Shown here: piece by piece, positions 14,777-23,064 of the stretch | How positions within the stretch are numbered: the first letter of the stretch is position 1 | Layout: each line of letters starts with the position of its first letter | NCBI GenBank assembly: GCA_024281175.1 | Contig: JAMJTW010000002.1 | Span: 1 to 35,435, forward strand | Source: Candidatus Thiovulum imperiosus | Lineage (GTDB): Bacteria; Campylobacterota; Campylobacteria; Campylobacterales; Thiovulaceae | Direction: 5' to 3' | DNA: 35,435 nt | The notes under the pieces: generated by a model | What the model saw: the letters and a program-made list of their open reading frames with translations, nothing else | Databases searched by the model: none | What the model was told of the DNA's origin: nothing | Made by a program: the position numbers and the translations under genes

Positions 14777-15265
14777 ATGAAATACGCTTTAGATGTCAAT
14801 TATGAAAATAGAGTTGTTGGAGCTATTGGTTTTCAGAACTGGAGTGATACTGAGATTTCTTTCCAAAGTAAAATCTCTATTTCTGACATAAAGCCATACA
14901 AATCTGGAGCCTTCTATGAAAGAGAACTCCCTTTTCTATTGAAAATAGTTCAAGAGTTGAAAAATGTAGAAGTTTTAATTGTTGATGGATATGTCTGGTT
15001 AGGTAGTGAGAGTAGAGCAGGTTTGGGGAAACGCCTCTACTCTGCTTTAAATTTCTCTATTCCAATAATTGGTGTAGCTAAATCCAAGTTTTCAGGAACT
15101 CCAGAAAGTTGTCAGGTTTTTCGTGGTAAAAGTTCAAAACCTCTCTATGTTACATCTATTGGTATAGATTTAGAAAAAGCGAAAGAGTATATTTTAGAGA
15201 TGAGTGGAGAGTATAGAATTCCAACTCTAATCAAAAGAGTTGATACTTTTATAAAAGAGATTTAA
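14777..15265 (+). CDS. nfi: Endonuclease V family nuclease (short form)
   Basis: 162 residues, shorter than the usual ~220. Expected features are present: ALDVNYENR (metal-binding Asp in the DVxY motif), YKSGAFYERELPFLL (the second acidic residue), VLIVDGYVWLGSESRAGLGK (third acidic residue; most family members have DGHG here), IPIIGVAKSKFSG, and the C-terminal PLYVTSIGID...SGEYRIPTLIKRVD. The family cleaves next to deoxyinosine in DNA, or inosine in RNA. The gene begins three bases after the outer-membrane protein stop and ends one base before the next ATG, so it is embedded in an operon of unrelated products. Confidence 0.8.
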   Translation: MKYALDVNYENRVVGAIGFQNWSDTEISFQSKISISDIKPYKSGAFYERELPFLLKIVQELKNVEVLIVDGYVWLGSESRAGLGKRLYSALNFSIPIIGVAKSKFSGTPESCQVFRGKSSKPLYVTSIGIDLEKAKEYILEMSGEYRIPTLIKRVDTFIKEI

Positions 15266-15670
15266 ATGGTAAAAAATTACACACCTTTGGGCTACATATC
15301 AGAAACAATTTTTATAGCTTTAATGTTTACAGTTCTAAAAGTTGCTTATGACATGATTTTAGCAGAAGCAACTTTCAACCCACTTCGAATATTTTTTCTT
15401 ATAGTTCTTATAATATTTCCTTTTATTGTTTTAAGAAATATGATTTTCAATAAATTTATTTTCAAAAAGGGATATTTCTACTATCCTGTTTACTATCTGT
15501 TTTGGAAAAAAATAGAAGTTTCTAAAATTAGAGATATAAAATATAAAGAAGATGTTGAAGAGAATGAGAGAATTAAATTAGAACTCTCTGGAGATTTTGG
15601 AAAAGTCTCAATTTTAGTTTTCAATTACAAAAGATTGCAAGAACTTCTTCCACTATTAAAAGGAGAGTAG
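15266..15670 (+). CDS. Small inner-membrane protein, PH-like cytoplasmic part
   Basis: 134 residues, function not recognised. Two hydrophobic helices (TIFIALMFTVLKVAYDMI and FFLIVLIIFPFIVLRNMIF) are followed by a beta-rich tail (FKKGYFYYPVYYLFWKKIEV, SKIRDIKYK, GKVSILVFNYKRLQELL) that resembles bacterial PH-like membrane proteins. The ATG directly follows the endonuclease V stop (TAA-ATG), and rsmE starts two bases after its end; AGGAG near its 3' end serves rsmE. No signal peptide cleavage site is apparent. Confidence 0.75.
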   Translation: MVKNYTPLGYISETIFIALMFTVLKVAYDMILAEATFNPLRIFFLIVLIIFPFIVLRNMIFNKFIFKKGYFYYPVYYLFWKKIEVSKIRDIKYKEDVEENERIKLELSGDFGKVSILVFNYKRLQELLPLLKGE

Positions 15671-15671
15671 A

Positions 15672-16331
15672 GTGCAGTTTTTCTATTGTGATGATGGCGG
15701 AAAAGAGAGAATAGAGATTAAAGGTGAAAACTATAATTACCTATTTAAGGTTCGCCGACATAGAAAAGGTAGCGATTTATATATCAGAGATTTTCAAGAA
15801 CCAGAAATGCTGTATAGATATAGAGTTGATGAGGTGTCAAGAAGAGATGCACTCCTTTCCAAGTTGGAAGAGAAGCAGAGTTTTGTAGAGGCTAGAGATA
15901 TAGTTGTTGGCTGGTGTATAGTTGAAAACAGAAGTATTGAAAAAAGTTTACCAGCACTAAATGAGCTTGGAGTAAAAAAGTTATATCTTATAAATTGTGA
16001 CTTTTCTCAAAAAGTGAAATTGGATTTTGAAAGACTTAATCGAGTTTTAAAAAGCTCATCTATGCAGTGTGGTAGATACGATATTTTAGAGATAGAAACC
16101 ATAGAAAATTTGGAAACATTTCTAAATATCTATCCTAAAGCCGTAGCAATAGATTTTGGTGATGAGGTTCTCAAAATAGGGTGTGGAAAAGAGATTTTAG
16201 TTGGTCCAGAAGGCGGATTTTCTGAAGCAGAGAGAGATAGTTTTCAACTTGTTCGAAAACTACCATCTCCCTATATTTTAAGAAGTGAAACAGCCGTTAT
16301 TTCAGCCTCCTCACTAATAGCTTCTATTTAG
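15672..16331 (+). CDS. rsmE: 16S rRNA (uracil-1498-N3)-methyltransferase RsmE
   Basis: 219 residues of the SPOUT superfamily. Diagnostic segments are YNYLFKVRRHRKGSDLYIRD at the N-terminal PUA-like domain, KSLPALNELGVKKLYLINCD, SSMQCGRYDILEIE, and the knotted AdoMet site LVGPEGGFSEAERDSF with YILRSETAVISASSLI. RsmE methylates N3 of U1498 at the decoding centre of 16S rRNA. The start is GTG with AGGAGAG six to ten bases upstream. It is the last gene of the plus-strand run, and its 3' end overlaps the convergent coaBC gene by eight bases, leaving no room for a terminator. Octamers at 15828 and 16161. Confidence 0.93.
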   Translation: MQFFYCDDGGKERIEIKGENYNYLFKVRRHRKGSDLYIRDFQEPEMLYRYRVDEVSRRDALLSKLEEKQSFVEARDIVVGWCIVENRSIEKSLPALNELGVKKLYLINCDFSQKVKLDFERLNRVLKSSSMQCGRYDILEIETIENLETFLNIYPKAVAIDFGDEVLKIGCGKEILVGPEGGFSEAERDSFQLVRKLPSPYILRSETAVISASSLIASI

Positions 16332-17601
16332 TGACTTCCAACTTTTCAGCACTATCTACAATTTTTTGAGAGATTTCCAGCTTGGAGGCTCTCTCAAAAG
16401 TTGCTACGCTATCTTTTGTAATAAAAGTTACTTCATTACTATCTGTTCCAAAAGAGTTGCTATCTTCTAAAATATTTAAACAGACTCCATTTAACTCTTT
16501 TCTAATTAGCATCTCTTTTGCAAATTTCTCTCCATTCTCTCTATCCATTTCAGCTTTAAAACCGATTGCAAATATTCCATCTTTTGAGATAGTTTCCAAA
16601 ATATCAACTGTTTCGGAAAGTTCCAAGCTCCAACTCTCTCCTATCTGGTGAGATTTCAACTTTCCCTCTTGCTTAAATTTCGGTTTGTAATCTGAAACTG
16701 CTGAAGCCATAAAAAGATAAGGCTTTTTCTGAATATTTTGAACTTCTGAAGAATCGAGCAGAGTCGGTTTTGTCAAAACTCCTTTTTTTGCTATTCGAAT
16801 ACTATCTTCTAAATAGAGTTTCATCTCATCGGCAGATTCAACATCGATTTGACACATCTCTTTTGGTAAAGTTTCTGGAAATTTGGTGGAGACAAAACAG
16901 ACATCAGCACCAGAGAAGTAGAGGCTTTTTGCAAGGGAAGATGCCATTTTTCCACTTGAGAAGTTGGAGATGTAACGAACCTCATCAATCTTCTCAACTG
17001 TACCTCCACCACTAACAACTACTCTACGATTTGTCCAGAAAGCTGTTTTAAGTAGAGAGCGAGTAACTTGAAAATATATCTCTTCAGGTTCTGCCATAGC
17101 ACCATCTCCCTCTACTCTACAAGCTAACTCTTTTCTCTCTGTACCGATAAATGTGTACCCTGCAAGTTTCAAGAGTTTGATATTTGCTTCTGAAATTGGA
17201 TTGTAAAGCATTGTTGTATTTGCTGATGGAGAAATCAGAATTTCTCTACCGTAAGCCAGTGCAGTTTGAAGTAGAGTTGTGTCAGCAATTCCATTTGCCA
17301 ACTTATTTATCGTATTTGCAGTTGCTGGAGCTATTACAAAAGTGTCAGCCCACTTTCCAATTTGAATATGGTTGAAATCTGAACTCCAATCCTCAACACC
17401 ATCAAATAGAACTCTGTTTCTGGAAATTGTCTCAAATGTTAAAGGGGTGATAAATTTCTTTGCACTATCTGACATAATAACTCTAACTTCAGCACCACTT
17501 TTTACTAAATAGCGAATTAGTTGTAGAGATTTATAAATTGCGATACTTCCTGTTACTCCAACAAGAACCTTTTTTCCAACTAAATTTCTTTCTACTCTCA
17601 T
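16324..17601 (-). CDS. coaBC: CoaBC: phosphopantothenoylcysteine decarboxylase / phosphopantothenate-cysteine ligase
   Basis: 425 residues, bifunctional, two steps of coenzyme A synthesis. The CoaC half (1-190) shows GVTGSIAIYKSLQLIRYLVK, the active-site histidine in DFNHIQIGKWAD, APATANTINKLANGIAD, SPSANTTMLYNP and the substrate-clamp cysteine in ACRVEGDGAMAEPEE. The CoaB half begins RRVVVSGGGTVEKIDEVRYI-SNFSSGKMA, with ASAVSDYKP, GFKAE and VTFITKD near the end. It lies one base downstream of the lytic transglycosylase stop, so both are probably co-transcribed. One octamer at 16979-16986. PSANTTM in place of the more usual PAMNxxM is the only variation noticed. Confidence 0.95.
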   Translation of the reverse strand: MRVERNLVGKKVLVGVTGSIAIYKSLQLIRYLVKSGAEVRVIMSDSAKKFITPLTFETISRNRVLFDGVEDWSSDFNHIQIGKWADTFVIAPATANTINKLANGIADTTLLQTALAYGREILISPSANTTMLYNPISEANIKLLKLAGYTFIGTERKELACRVEGDGAMAEPEEIYFQVTRSLLKTAFWTNRRVVVSGGGTVEKIDEVRYISNFSSGKMASSLAKSLYFSGADVCFVSTKFPETLPKEMCQIDVESADEMKLYLEDSIRIAKKGVLTKPTLLDSSEVQNIQKKPYLFMASAVSDYKPKFKQEGKLKSHQIGESWSLELSETVDILETISKDGIFAIGFKAEMDRENGEKFAKEMLIRKELNGVCLNILEDSNSFGTDSNEVTFITKDSVATFERASKLEISQKIVDSAEKLEVTK

Positions 17602-17602
17602 T

Positions 17603-19135
17603 TTAGAACCACTTATTTAAAAATTGGTGAAGTGTAATAGGTTTTCCTAAAAGTTTCCTGTAAATTATGTAATTAGCTAAAACCTTTTTCCCATATTTTC
17701 TTGTCTCATAATAGGTTAAAGTCTCCATACTTAGAAATGGTTCATACTCTCCTTTTTGGAATTTTCCAGACCGTAACATTCTTCGAGTATATCCAGAACC
17801 ACCATTGTAGGCATAGGCCATATATAGAGGATTTTGAAAACTCTTTTCCAACTTTTTTAAGTGGTGTAGAGCATATTCAATACTCTTTTCTGGTCGAAAC
17901 ATATCAAAGAGAGTAACTTTTTCACCTTTCTCTTTTGCAATATCTTCTATTAGAAATGGCATGATTTGCATCACTCCAAGTGCAAAAGCGGAAGAGACTA
18001 GAGGAGGAATAAAACGACTCTCTTGTCTTCCAATAGCGTAAATTAGGGCTTTTATTTCAGGGTCTACTCCCAATAGCTCTCTCTCATAAAGCATTGGAAA
18101 AGATTGTTGTCGAAAACGGTTTTTTCTCTCTAAGATATAGTAAAATACTTCGCCTCTACCTTCAAAACGGTACTCTTCAGCCATCTCATCTAAATCTTGT
18201 CTCTCTTTTATCTCCTCTTTAATTTTTATCCACTCAAAAGGATTTTTTGGAACAAGCTCTTTGTGAAACCACTTTCCTGTTTTCTCTTTGGAGATGATAT
18301 TCTCTATCTTCTGACCAAACTCCTCATGAGCATAAATTGTGTAGATGTTGATATCCCAACTATCTAAAACTTTTGCTAAATAGTCTCTCTTTTTGGTGAT
18401 GAGGTAGAGCCAGAAATTAGCTCTATCTTTATCTGCTTGATAGTAACTCTTTTTTTCAGCAAGTTCAAAAAACCTCATCACTTCCTTTTTACTCTTTCCA
18501 TTTTTAATAAAGTGAAAAGCTAAATAGAAAAGAGTCTTTTTGCTCATTTTTTCAGACGCTTCTAGCTTCAGAAGAGATTTTTTTAAACTTTTAAAACCTC
18601 GATAAGCAATCACATTTGCCACAAATTTCTGAAATAGTGACTCATAATCCAAGAGCTTTTTCAAATACCATGCTGGAAGTTCTCTAGCAAATTTTGAACT
18701 TCGTCTCTTCTCCACTGGCAAATCAAGAAATATCTCAAGATAGAGTTTTGGACTATCTTTCAAAACTTTCTCTACAGGCTCTTTTGATTGCATAGCTTTT
18801 AAAACTAACTCTCTCTTTTGATGTTCTAAAGCTATCTCTGCCAATTTTTTAGAAGAGAGAGAGATAATATTATGAATTGACAAATCTGTTTTATTCGAAC
18901 TTTGCCCAATTCGACCCCCAAGTTTTTTAAAAGCCTTGTCTATCTTTGATTTACTTCTATAAACTTGTTGATAAGCTATCTCTGCTTCTCCAAGAGTAGT
19001 TCCTTTCTGCTGAAGAAATTGCCAAATGTAAAAATCTTTTGCATAACTTCTTGGATAAGTTTTAAGCTCTTCTAAAGTAATAAGTTCTGAATATGAAAAT
19101 AAGGGAATTAGTAGTACAAATATATATCTTTTCAA
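17603..19135 (-). CDS. slt: Soluble lytic murein transglycosylase (Slt-like)
   Basis: 510 residues with a signal peptide (MKRYIFVLLIPLFSYS). A long alpha-helical N-terminal part (superhelical U/L domains) is followed by the SLT domain from about residue 360: LIYAIGRQESRF with the catalytic glutamate, SSAFALGVMQIMP, DMFRPEKSIEYALHHLKKLE and AYAYNGGSG. It cleaves the MurNAc-GlcNAc bond in peptidoglycan with 1,6-anhydro product formation, in the periplasm. The start is TTG at 19135, supported by AGGAG seven bases upstream. It heads a transcript with coaBC. Octamers at 18398 and 18472 lie only 74 bases apart in opposite orientation. Confidence 0.93.
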   Translation of the reverse strand: MKRYIFVLLIPLFSYSELITLEELKTYPRSYAKDFYIWQFLQQKGTTLGEAEIAYQQVYRSKSKIDKAFKKLGGRIGQSSNKTDLSIHNIISLSSKKLAEIALEHQKRELVLKAMQSKEPVEKVLKDSPKLYLEIFLDLPVEKRRSSKFARELPAWYLKKLLDYESLFQKFVANVIAYRGFKSLKKSLLKLEASEKMSKKTLFYLAFHFIKNGKSKKEVMRFFELAEKKSYYQADKDRANFWLYLITKKRDYLAKVLDSWDINIYTIYAHEEFGQKIENIISKEKTGKWFHKELVPKNPFEWIKIKEEIKERQDLDEMAEEYRFEGRGEVFYYILERKNRFRQQSFPMLYERELLGVDPEIKALIYAIGRQESRFIPPLVSSAFALGVMQIMPFLIEDIAKEKGEKVTLFDMFRPEKSIEYALHHLKKLEKSFQNPLYMAYAYNGGSGYTRRMLRSGKFQKGEYEPFLSMETLTYYETRKYGKKVLANYIIYRKLLGKPITLHQFLNKWF

Positions 19136-19282
19136 ATTGTATCTCCTGATTTATGTGAAGTTTTGAGACATAATATCAAAATTTAAAAATAGAAAATCAA
19201 ACTTTAAAAGTAATTAAGAACAAATTGGAGTTGGTAATATTATATTAATAATTTGTAAAGTTTCGAAATTTTAGGGTAATAA

Positions 19283-20461
19283 ATGGTTTTAAAAAATGTT
19301 TTAGTTTTATCAATTTTAGGAGTTAGTTTTTTTGGTTGTTGTGAAGCACAAAAAATAGTACAACTTCAAAAGCAAATCAAACAACAAAATATAAACTTGC
19401 AAAATGTTCAGAGTCAATTAGAAAAGCAGAAAAAATTAGAAGCACAAAGGGAAATTGAGGAGCGTAGAAAAATCCAACTTGATTTGAAAGCTTCAAAAGA
19501 TGAAAAAATTTTTGTTCGTGAATATACTTATCAAGCAAGTGAAGATGATAACAAAAATTCATCTAGGGAAAAAGCTATCATGCAACTGAAAATGGAATTT
19601 TTGGAAGAGATTGAAACTCATATTAAGAACAGTATTGATAAAAAATCTTTAGTTTTATATAGTAGTGAAATTAAGTCAATTTCAGCACTAATTACAAGAT
19701 TAGAAATTCTTGATGAAAAGTATCACAAAAAGAACTACTGGATAAAAGCAGTTGTTCGGATAAATGAAAAACATGTTTCTCAACTAATTTTAGAGATAGT
19801 TTATACAAATGAGAAAAGATTAAATGAAATTTTTATAGAAAAACAGAGACAGTTTGATTTAAAAGCATTAGAGATAAGCAAGAAACTCGTGGAACAAGAG
19901 ATTGTAAATAAAGCTCAAAGAAAAGAGATAAAAAAAATGAAAAAGCAACTTATTGAATATAAAAAAGAGGAAAAGAGAACTTATCAAGCAGAATTTGAGA
20001 GAAAAAATGTACTTATTGAGAAATTGAATAAGAAAAATAGTTCTCAATTTAATAGAAAATTGGGGAATTTAAAAAATGAGTGGCTTGGAACAAAAAAGAT
20101 ACTTTGTAGTTTTGATAAGAGAACAAGCAAGAGAGATATTGAGGAGATAAGTGGGGAGAAAATGGAAAAGACTTTTCCCGACTCTTCTTCTTCTTCTTTT
20201 TCTTCTTATTATTATTACTATTCTGAAATTCGGAAAGATAAAACAACAGAACAAAACTACTCATATAGATTTAAATGTTCTAGTCATGGTAGATACAATC
20301 AAAAATATATCAATAACGACATGCACCATAACAACTACCGTGAAAGAGTTTGTCCAAATACTCTCCTCCAAAGCGAATTGAACTTCAACTGTATATATTT
20401 TGCTTTTGAAGGTGATTTCATGACAAGTAGAGGTGGTTGCAACTCAGAAATTTATAGATAA
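19283..20461 (+). CDS. Coiled-coil lipoprotein with LPP20/FlgT-like domain and Ser/Tyr trinucleotide tract
   Basis: 392 residues. The N-terminus is a lipoprotein signal (LVLSILGVSFFGCCEA; Cys about residue 19). Residues ~22-68 are coiled coil rich in Gln/Lys. Residues ~70-175 (VREYTYQASEDDNKNSSREK, MEFLEEIETHIKNSIDKK, ILDEKYHKKNYWIKAVVRIN) resemble the LPP20/FlgT N-terminal domain found in envelope lipoproteins. A second coiled coil (~180-255) follows, then a low-complexity SSSSSFSSYYYYYS stretch encoded by TCT/TAT repeats, and a Cys-containing tail (FKCSSHG, RVCPNT, FNCIYF, RGGCNS). TAGGG precedes the ATG. Function unknown; no octamer, and its composition differs from the neighbours. It converges with the Rha/GIY-YIG-like gene. 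Confidence 0.7.
   Translation: MVLKNVLVLSILGVSFFGCCEAQKIVQLQKQIKQQNINLQNVQSQLEKQKKLEAQREIEERRKIQLDLKASKDEKIFVREYTYQASEDDNKNSSREKAIMQLKMEFLEEIETHIKNSIDKKSLVLYSSEIKSISALITRLEILDEKYHKKNYWIKAVVRINEKHVSQLILEIVYTNEKRLNEIFIEKQRQFDLKALEISKKLVEQEIVNKAQRKEIKKMKKQLIEYKKEEKRTYQAEFERKNVLIEKLNKKNSSQFNRKLGNLKNEWLGTKKILCSFDKRTSKRDIEEISGEKMEKTFPDSSSSSFSSYYYYYSEIRKDKTTEQNYSYRFKCSSHGRYNQKYINNDMHHNNYRERVCPNTLLQSELNFNCIYFAFEGDFMTSRGGCNSEIYR
20180..20224 (+). repeat. In-frame trinucleotide tract (TCT/TTC then TAT)
   Basis: About 45 bases of near-perfect CTT/TCT repeats followed by TAT repeats inside the lipoprotein gene, encoding SSSSSFSSYYYYYS. Slippage would change protein length in steps of one residue rather than break the frame. 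Confidence 0.8.
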
Positions 20462-20467
20462 ATAATT

Positions 20468-20524
20468 AGAGGAAAACTCTTTATTAGAAGTCCTCTCCAA
20501 AAAGAGACGAGTAGTTAGCTACTC
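20468..20524. terminator. Possible terminator hairpins between convergent genes
   Basis: AGAGGA (20468-20473) pairs with TCCTCT (20491-20496) with an imperfect inner stem, and GAGTAG-TTAG-CTACTC (20509-20524) forms a 6-bp hairpin that contains the stop of the minus-strand gene. Both are modest; either could end the two convergent transcripts. Confidence 0.35.
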
Positions 20525-21246
20525 CTAAGTATCTCTTGTAAAATATCTGGTTTCCAATTTTGCTTTTGAAAATATGTTCGCAAAGTTGAGTAGTTGTAAA
20601 AGAGAAAAATATTCTCCATATAGTTGAAAGCCTTGAAAATTTTCTTTGCAGTTTCAACTACATATTTATAGCTTCTACCAATATATTCTCCAATTATTCG
20701 CCACTCTTTCAAGTTTCGCAAAAGGTCTGTTTCAGCTTTTAAACTCTCATTTTTGGTTTGAAATTCAAAAAGAGAGTATTTAATAATATTATTGCCAGAT
20801 TGAGTCTCTAAATTTCTTAATCTCTGAGTAGGATTTATTGAATGTCCAACTTTCAAATTTCCATTATCAAATTCAGCAACATAAACAAAACCTTTTCTTG
20901 TATCGACATTATCTTCTTTGGAAAATTCCTCTATCGCTTTAAAAGAGTCCTTTAGTTTTATAACTAATTTAAATAAATTAGCAGATGGCATTTTTATAAT
21001 GTAAAACAGAAAACCCAACTGTTCTCTATTAAGAAAATATACTTTTTTCTTAGATTTTTTTGATGCTATCTTTCCGAAATCATTTAATTCTTCACTATAA
21101 TTCGTAATTAGTTTGCTAACTGAAGCTGGTTGGCTATTTATTGTACTAGCAATTACAAGATGAGAAATTCTAAGTTCACCCTCTACCATTTCGAACAAAG
21201 ATGTGTTATAATTCTGGTTCATGGATGTGTTATGATTTTTATTCAT
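20515..21246 (-). CDS. Orphan phage-like protein: Rha-type region + GIY-YIG-superfamily (T5orf172/MUG113-like) domain
   Basis: 243 residues. The N-terminal part (ELRISHLVIASTINSQPASV-SKLITNY, NDFGKIASKK, VYFLNREQLGFLFYIIKMPS, KLVIKLKDSF) follows the pattern of Rha-family phage regulators. The C-terminal part (GFVYVAEFDNGNLKVGHSIN, PTQRLRNLETQSG, LKAETDLLRNLKEWRIIGEY) matches the T5orf172/MUG113 branch of GIY-YIG nucleases: GFVYV corresponds to GIY, LKVGHS to YIG, with the Arg after it and a Glu in AET. Two ATGs occur in a 24-base tandem repeat encoding MNKNHNTS and MNQNYNTS; the upstream one is used here. No other phage genes are nearby and no octamer is present, so this is probably a recent single-gene acquisition. 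DNA binding or cutting is inferred. Confidence 0.65.
   Translation of the reverse strand: MNKNHNTSMNQNYNTSLFEMVEGELRISHLVIASTINSQPASVSKLITNYSEELNDFGKIASKKSKKKVYFLNREQLGFLFYIIKMPSANLFKLVIKLKDSFKAIEEFSKEDNVDTRKGFVYVAEFDNGNLKVGHSINPTQRLRNLETQSGNNIIKYSLFEFQTKNESLKAETDLLRNLKEWRIIGEYIGRSYKYVVETAKKIFKAFNYMENIFLFYNYSTLRTYFQKQNWKPDILQEILRSS
21199..21246 (-). repeat. 24-base imperfect tandem duplication at the gene start
   Basis: Two consecutive copies encode MNKNHNTS and MNQNYNTS, so the duplication also copies the start codon. Copies differ at a few bases. Confidence 0.75.
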
Positions 21247-21450
21247 GTTGTTTCCTTAAGTCAAGTTTTCAAATAGAAATTCCAAGTTTCTACTTGATTT
21301 AGGGAATTCTACCATAAAACTGATTTTCATAAAAAATACAATTTTCTCAAAAAAGAGAAGACCTCTCCATTTCGAAAAGTTCCAGTCGAGATGAAATGAA
21401 ATTTCCTAAAGTTTGTAAAATTTGAAATAATTCCATTCATAAGGATTGTT

Positions 21451-22539
21451 ATGAATAGAAAAGAAGAAGAGTTACAAAAAATTAGAGTTGAAATTGACTC
21501 TCTTGATGACCAAATTTTAGAACTTATAAATAGACGAATGGAGTTTGTGAAAAGAGTTGGTGAAATAAAACATCGAGACGGTTCAGCGATTTATCGACCA
21601 GAGAGAGAAAAAGAGATAATTGAGCGACTTTCTGAAAAGAGTAAAGAGGAAAATGGTCTTTTGGAAAAAGATGGAATTGAAGCTCTATTTTTAGAACTCT
21701 TTTCTGTTTCTCGAAATCTTGAAAGAGCTGAGAAAGTTGCCTATTTAGGTCCTGATGGTAGTTTTACTCATCAAGTTGCTGAAAGTAGATTTGGTGCTGT
21801 TAGTGAATATTTAGCAATGAACTCAATTAAAGATGTTGCAAAAATAATTGAGAATGGTGGTGCAAAATATGGAGTTATTCCAATTGAGAATAGCTCTAAT
21901 GGTATTGTTGGTGAGACTTTTGATGTTTTAGAAACAACAAATTTAAAGATAATTGCTGAAGTTTCAATTGAAATTCACCACAGTTTTGTTTCTAATTGCA
22001 ACAACTTAAAATCGATACAGAGGATATACTCAAAAGATATAGCTTTCAAACAGTGTGAAAACTTTTTAGAAGCTCATAACCTCATCGATGTTGAACTTAT
22101 TCCAGTGGAGTCTACGGCAAAAGCAGCTTATTTGGCTTCAAAAGATGAAAATAGTGGTGCCATCTGCTCAAGTATCGCTAGTAAACTTTACAATATCCCA
22201 ATTCTATTTAACAATATAGAGGACTCAAATCAAAATAAAACCCGTTTTATAATTCTTAGTGATTTTGAAACAGATATTTCTGAAAATGGTAAAACCTCTA
22301 TCATTGTAAAATTTGATGATGATGAAGAAGCAGGAACTCTTTTCAAATTTTTAAAAGGGTTTAATGATAAAAATGTCTCTCTTTCAAGAATTCAGAGTCG
22401 TCCAATTCGAGATAAACATTTTAAATATAGCTTCTTTATAGATTTTCATGGAGATATTCGAACTCCAGAGATATCTGAAATCATAAAACCTTATAAGTCT
22501 AAAATAAAGTGGCTTGGAACTTATATCGAAAATGAGTAA
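21451..22539 (+). CDS. pheA: Chorismate mutase / prephenate dehydratase (P-protein)
   Basis: 362 residues, three parts in the usual order. The AroQ-type chorismate mutase is residues ~1-90 (RVEIDSLDDQILELINRRME, VKRVGEIKHRDG, IYRPEREKEII). The prephenate dehydratase spans ~95-275 (AYLGPDGSFTHQVAE, YGVIPIENSSNGIVGETFDV, ESTAKAAYLA, ICSSIASKLY, NKTRFIIL). The ACT regulatory domain is ~280-362 (TSIIVKF, AGTLFKFLKGF, LSRIQSRPIRDKHFKYSFFI-DFHG), which in this family binds phenylalanine as feedback inhibitor. It makes phenylpyruvate for phenylalanine synthesis. AAGGA precedes the ATG. Its end overlaps bioV by eight bases. One octamer at 22079-22086. Confidence 0.96.
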   Translation: MNRKEEELQKIRVEIDSLDDQILELINRRMEFVKRVGEIKHRDGSAIYRPEREKEIIERLSEKSKEENGLLEKDGIEALFLELFSVSRNLERAEKVAYLGPDGSFTHQVAESRFGAVSEYLAMNSIKDVAKIIENGGAKYGVIPIENSSNGIVGETFDVLETTNLKIIAEVSIEIHHSFVSNCNNLKSIQRIYSKDIAFKQCENFLEAHNLIDVELIPVESTAKAAYLASKDENSGAICSSIASKLYNIPILFNNIEDSNQNKTRFIILSDFETDISENGKTSIIVKFDDDEEAGTLFKFLKGFNDKNVSLSRIQSRPIRDKHFKYSFFIDFHGDIRTPEISEIIKPYKSKIKWLGTYIENE

Positions 22540-23032
22540 ATTTCAGAGTGGATTCCATTTGCAAAATGAGAGTTTTCTATTTTCAGAGTTTTTGAAAGAA
22601 TCCCCTTTTGCAATTTCTGGTTTTAGTTATGGAGGCATTTTAGCTTTTAAAGAAGTTTTAAATTCAAAAGAGAGAATTGATACTTTACAGCTCTTTTCTC
22701 CCGCTTTTTTTGGAGACAAGAAGTTTGCTAGAGTTCAGCTTTTTAATTTCAAAAGAGATAGGAAAGCATATCTTGAAAAGTTTCTTAAAAATGGAGATAT
22801 TCCAGAAGAAGTTGAAAAGAGAGAAGCGAAATTAGAAGAGTTGGAAGAGTTGCTTCTATACAATTGGAGTGTTGATGAGGTTCAGCAAGTTGTAGATAGA
22901 GGAGTAGAAATAGAAATCTATCTTGGAACTAAAGATAAGATAGTAAATTGGAAGCGTGTTAGAGACTTTTTTATGCCTTTTGCTAATGTTATAATTCTCA
23001 AAGGTAGAGGGCATAGTCTCGTCAGTTTGTGA
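22532..23032 (+). CDS. bioV: BioV-type pimeloyl-ACP methyl ester esterase
   Basis: 166 residues from ATG 22532, which lies inside the pheA 3' end; a TTG at 22514 is in frame but the family starts at MSKFQSGFHLQNESFLF. The alpha/beta-hydrolase triad is visible: Ser in SGFSYGG, Asp in YLGTKDKIVNW, His in KGRGHSLV. LLQLFSPAFF and the acidic-basic helix DRKAYLEKFLKNGDIPEEVE follow the Campylobacterota BioV pattern known from Helicobacter pylori, where the enzyme releases pimeloyl-ACP from its methyl ester to allow biotin synthesis. It is shorter than BioH. One octamer (22874-22881) encodes VDEV. Confidence 0.85.
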   Translation: MSKFQSGFHLQNESFLFSEFLKESPFAISGFSYGGILAFKEVLNSKERIDTLQLFSPAFFGDKKFARVQLFNFKRDRKAYLEKFLKNGDIPEEVEKREAKLEELEELLLYNWSVDEVQQVVDRGVEIEIYLGTKDKIVNWKRVRDFFMPFANVIILKGRGHSLVSL

Positions 23033-23064
23033 TATACTTGAAACAAAAAATTAGGATTTTAAAC

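Noticed and set aside
20049-20264. Two minus-strand frames with poly-Lys/poly-Arg runs
   Set aside because: They are the complement of the TCT/TAT trinucleotide tract in the lipoprotein gene; the repeats account for the charge runs.
20515-21246. Prophage
   Set aside because: Only one phage-like gene is present, flanked by ordinary chromosomal genes, with no integrase, capsid or attachment repeats.
23029-23064. Upstream start for the porin giving MIYLKQKIRILN before the signal peptide
   Set aside because: AGGA lies within that extension and the following MKKRYILPLL is a normal signal peptide start.
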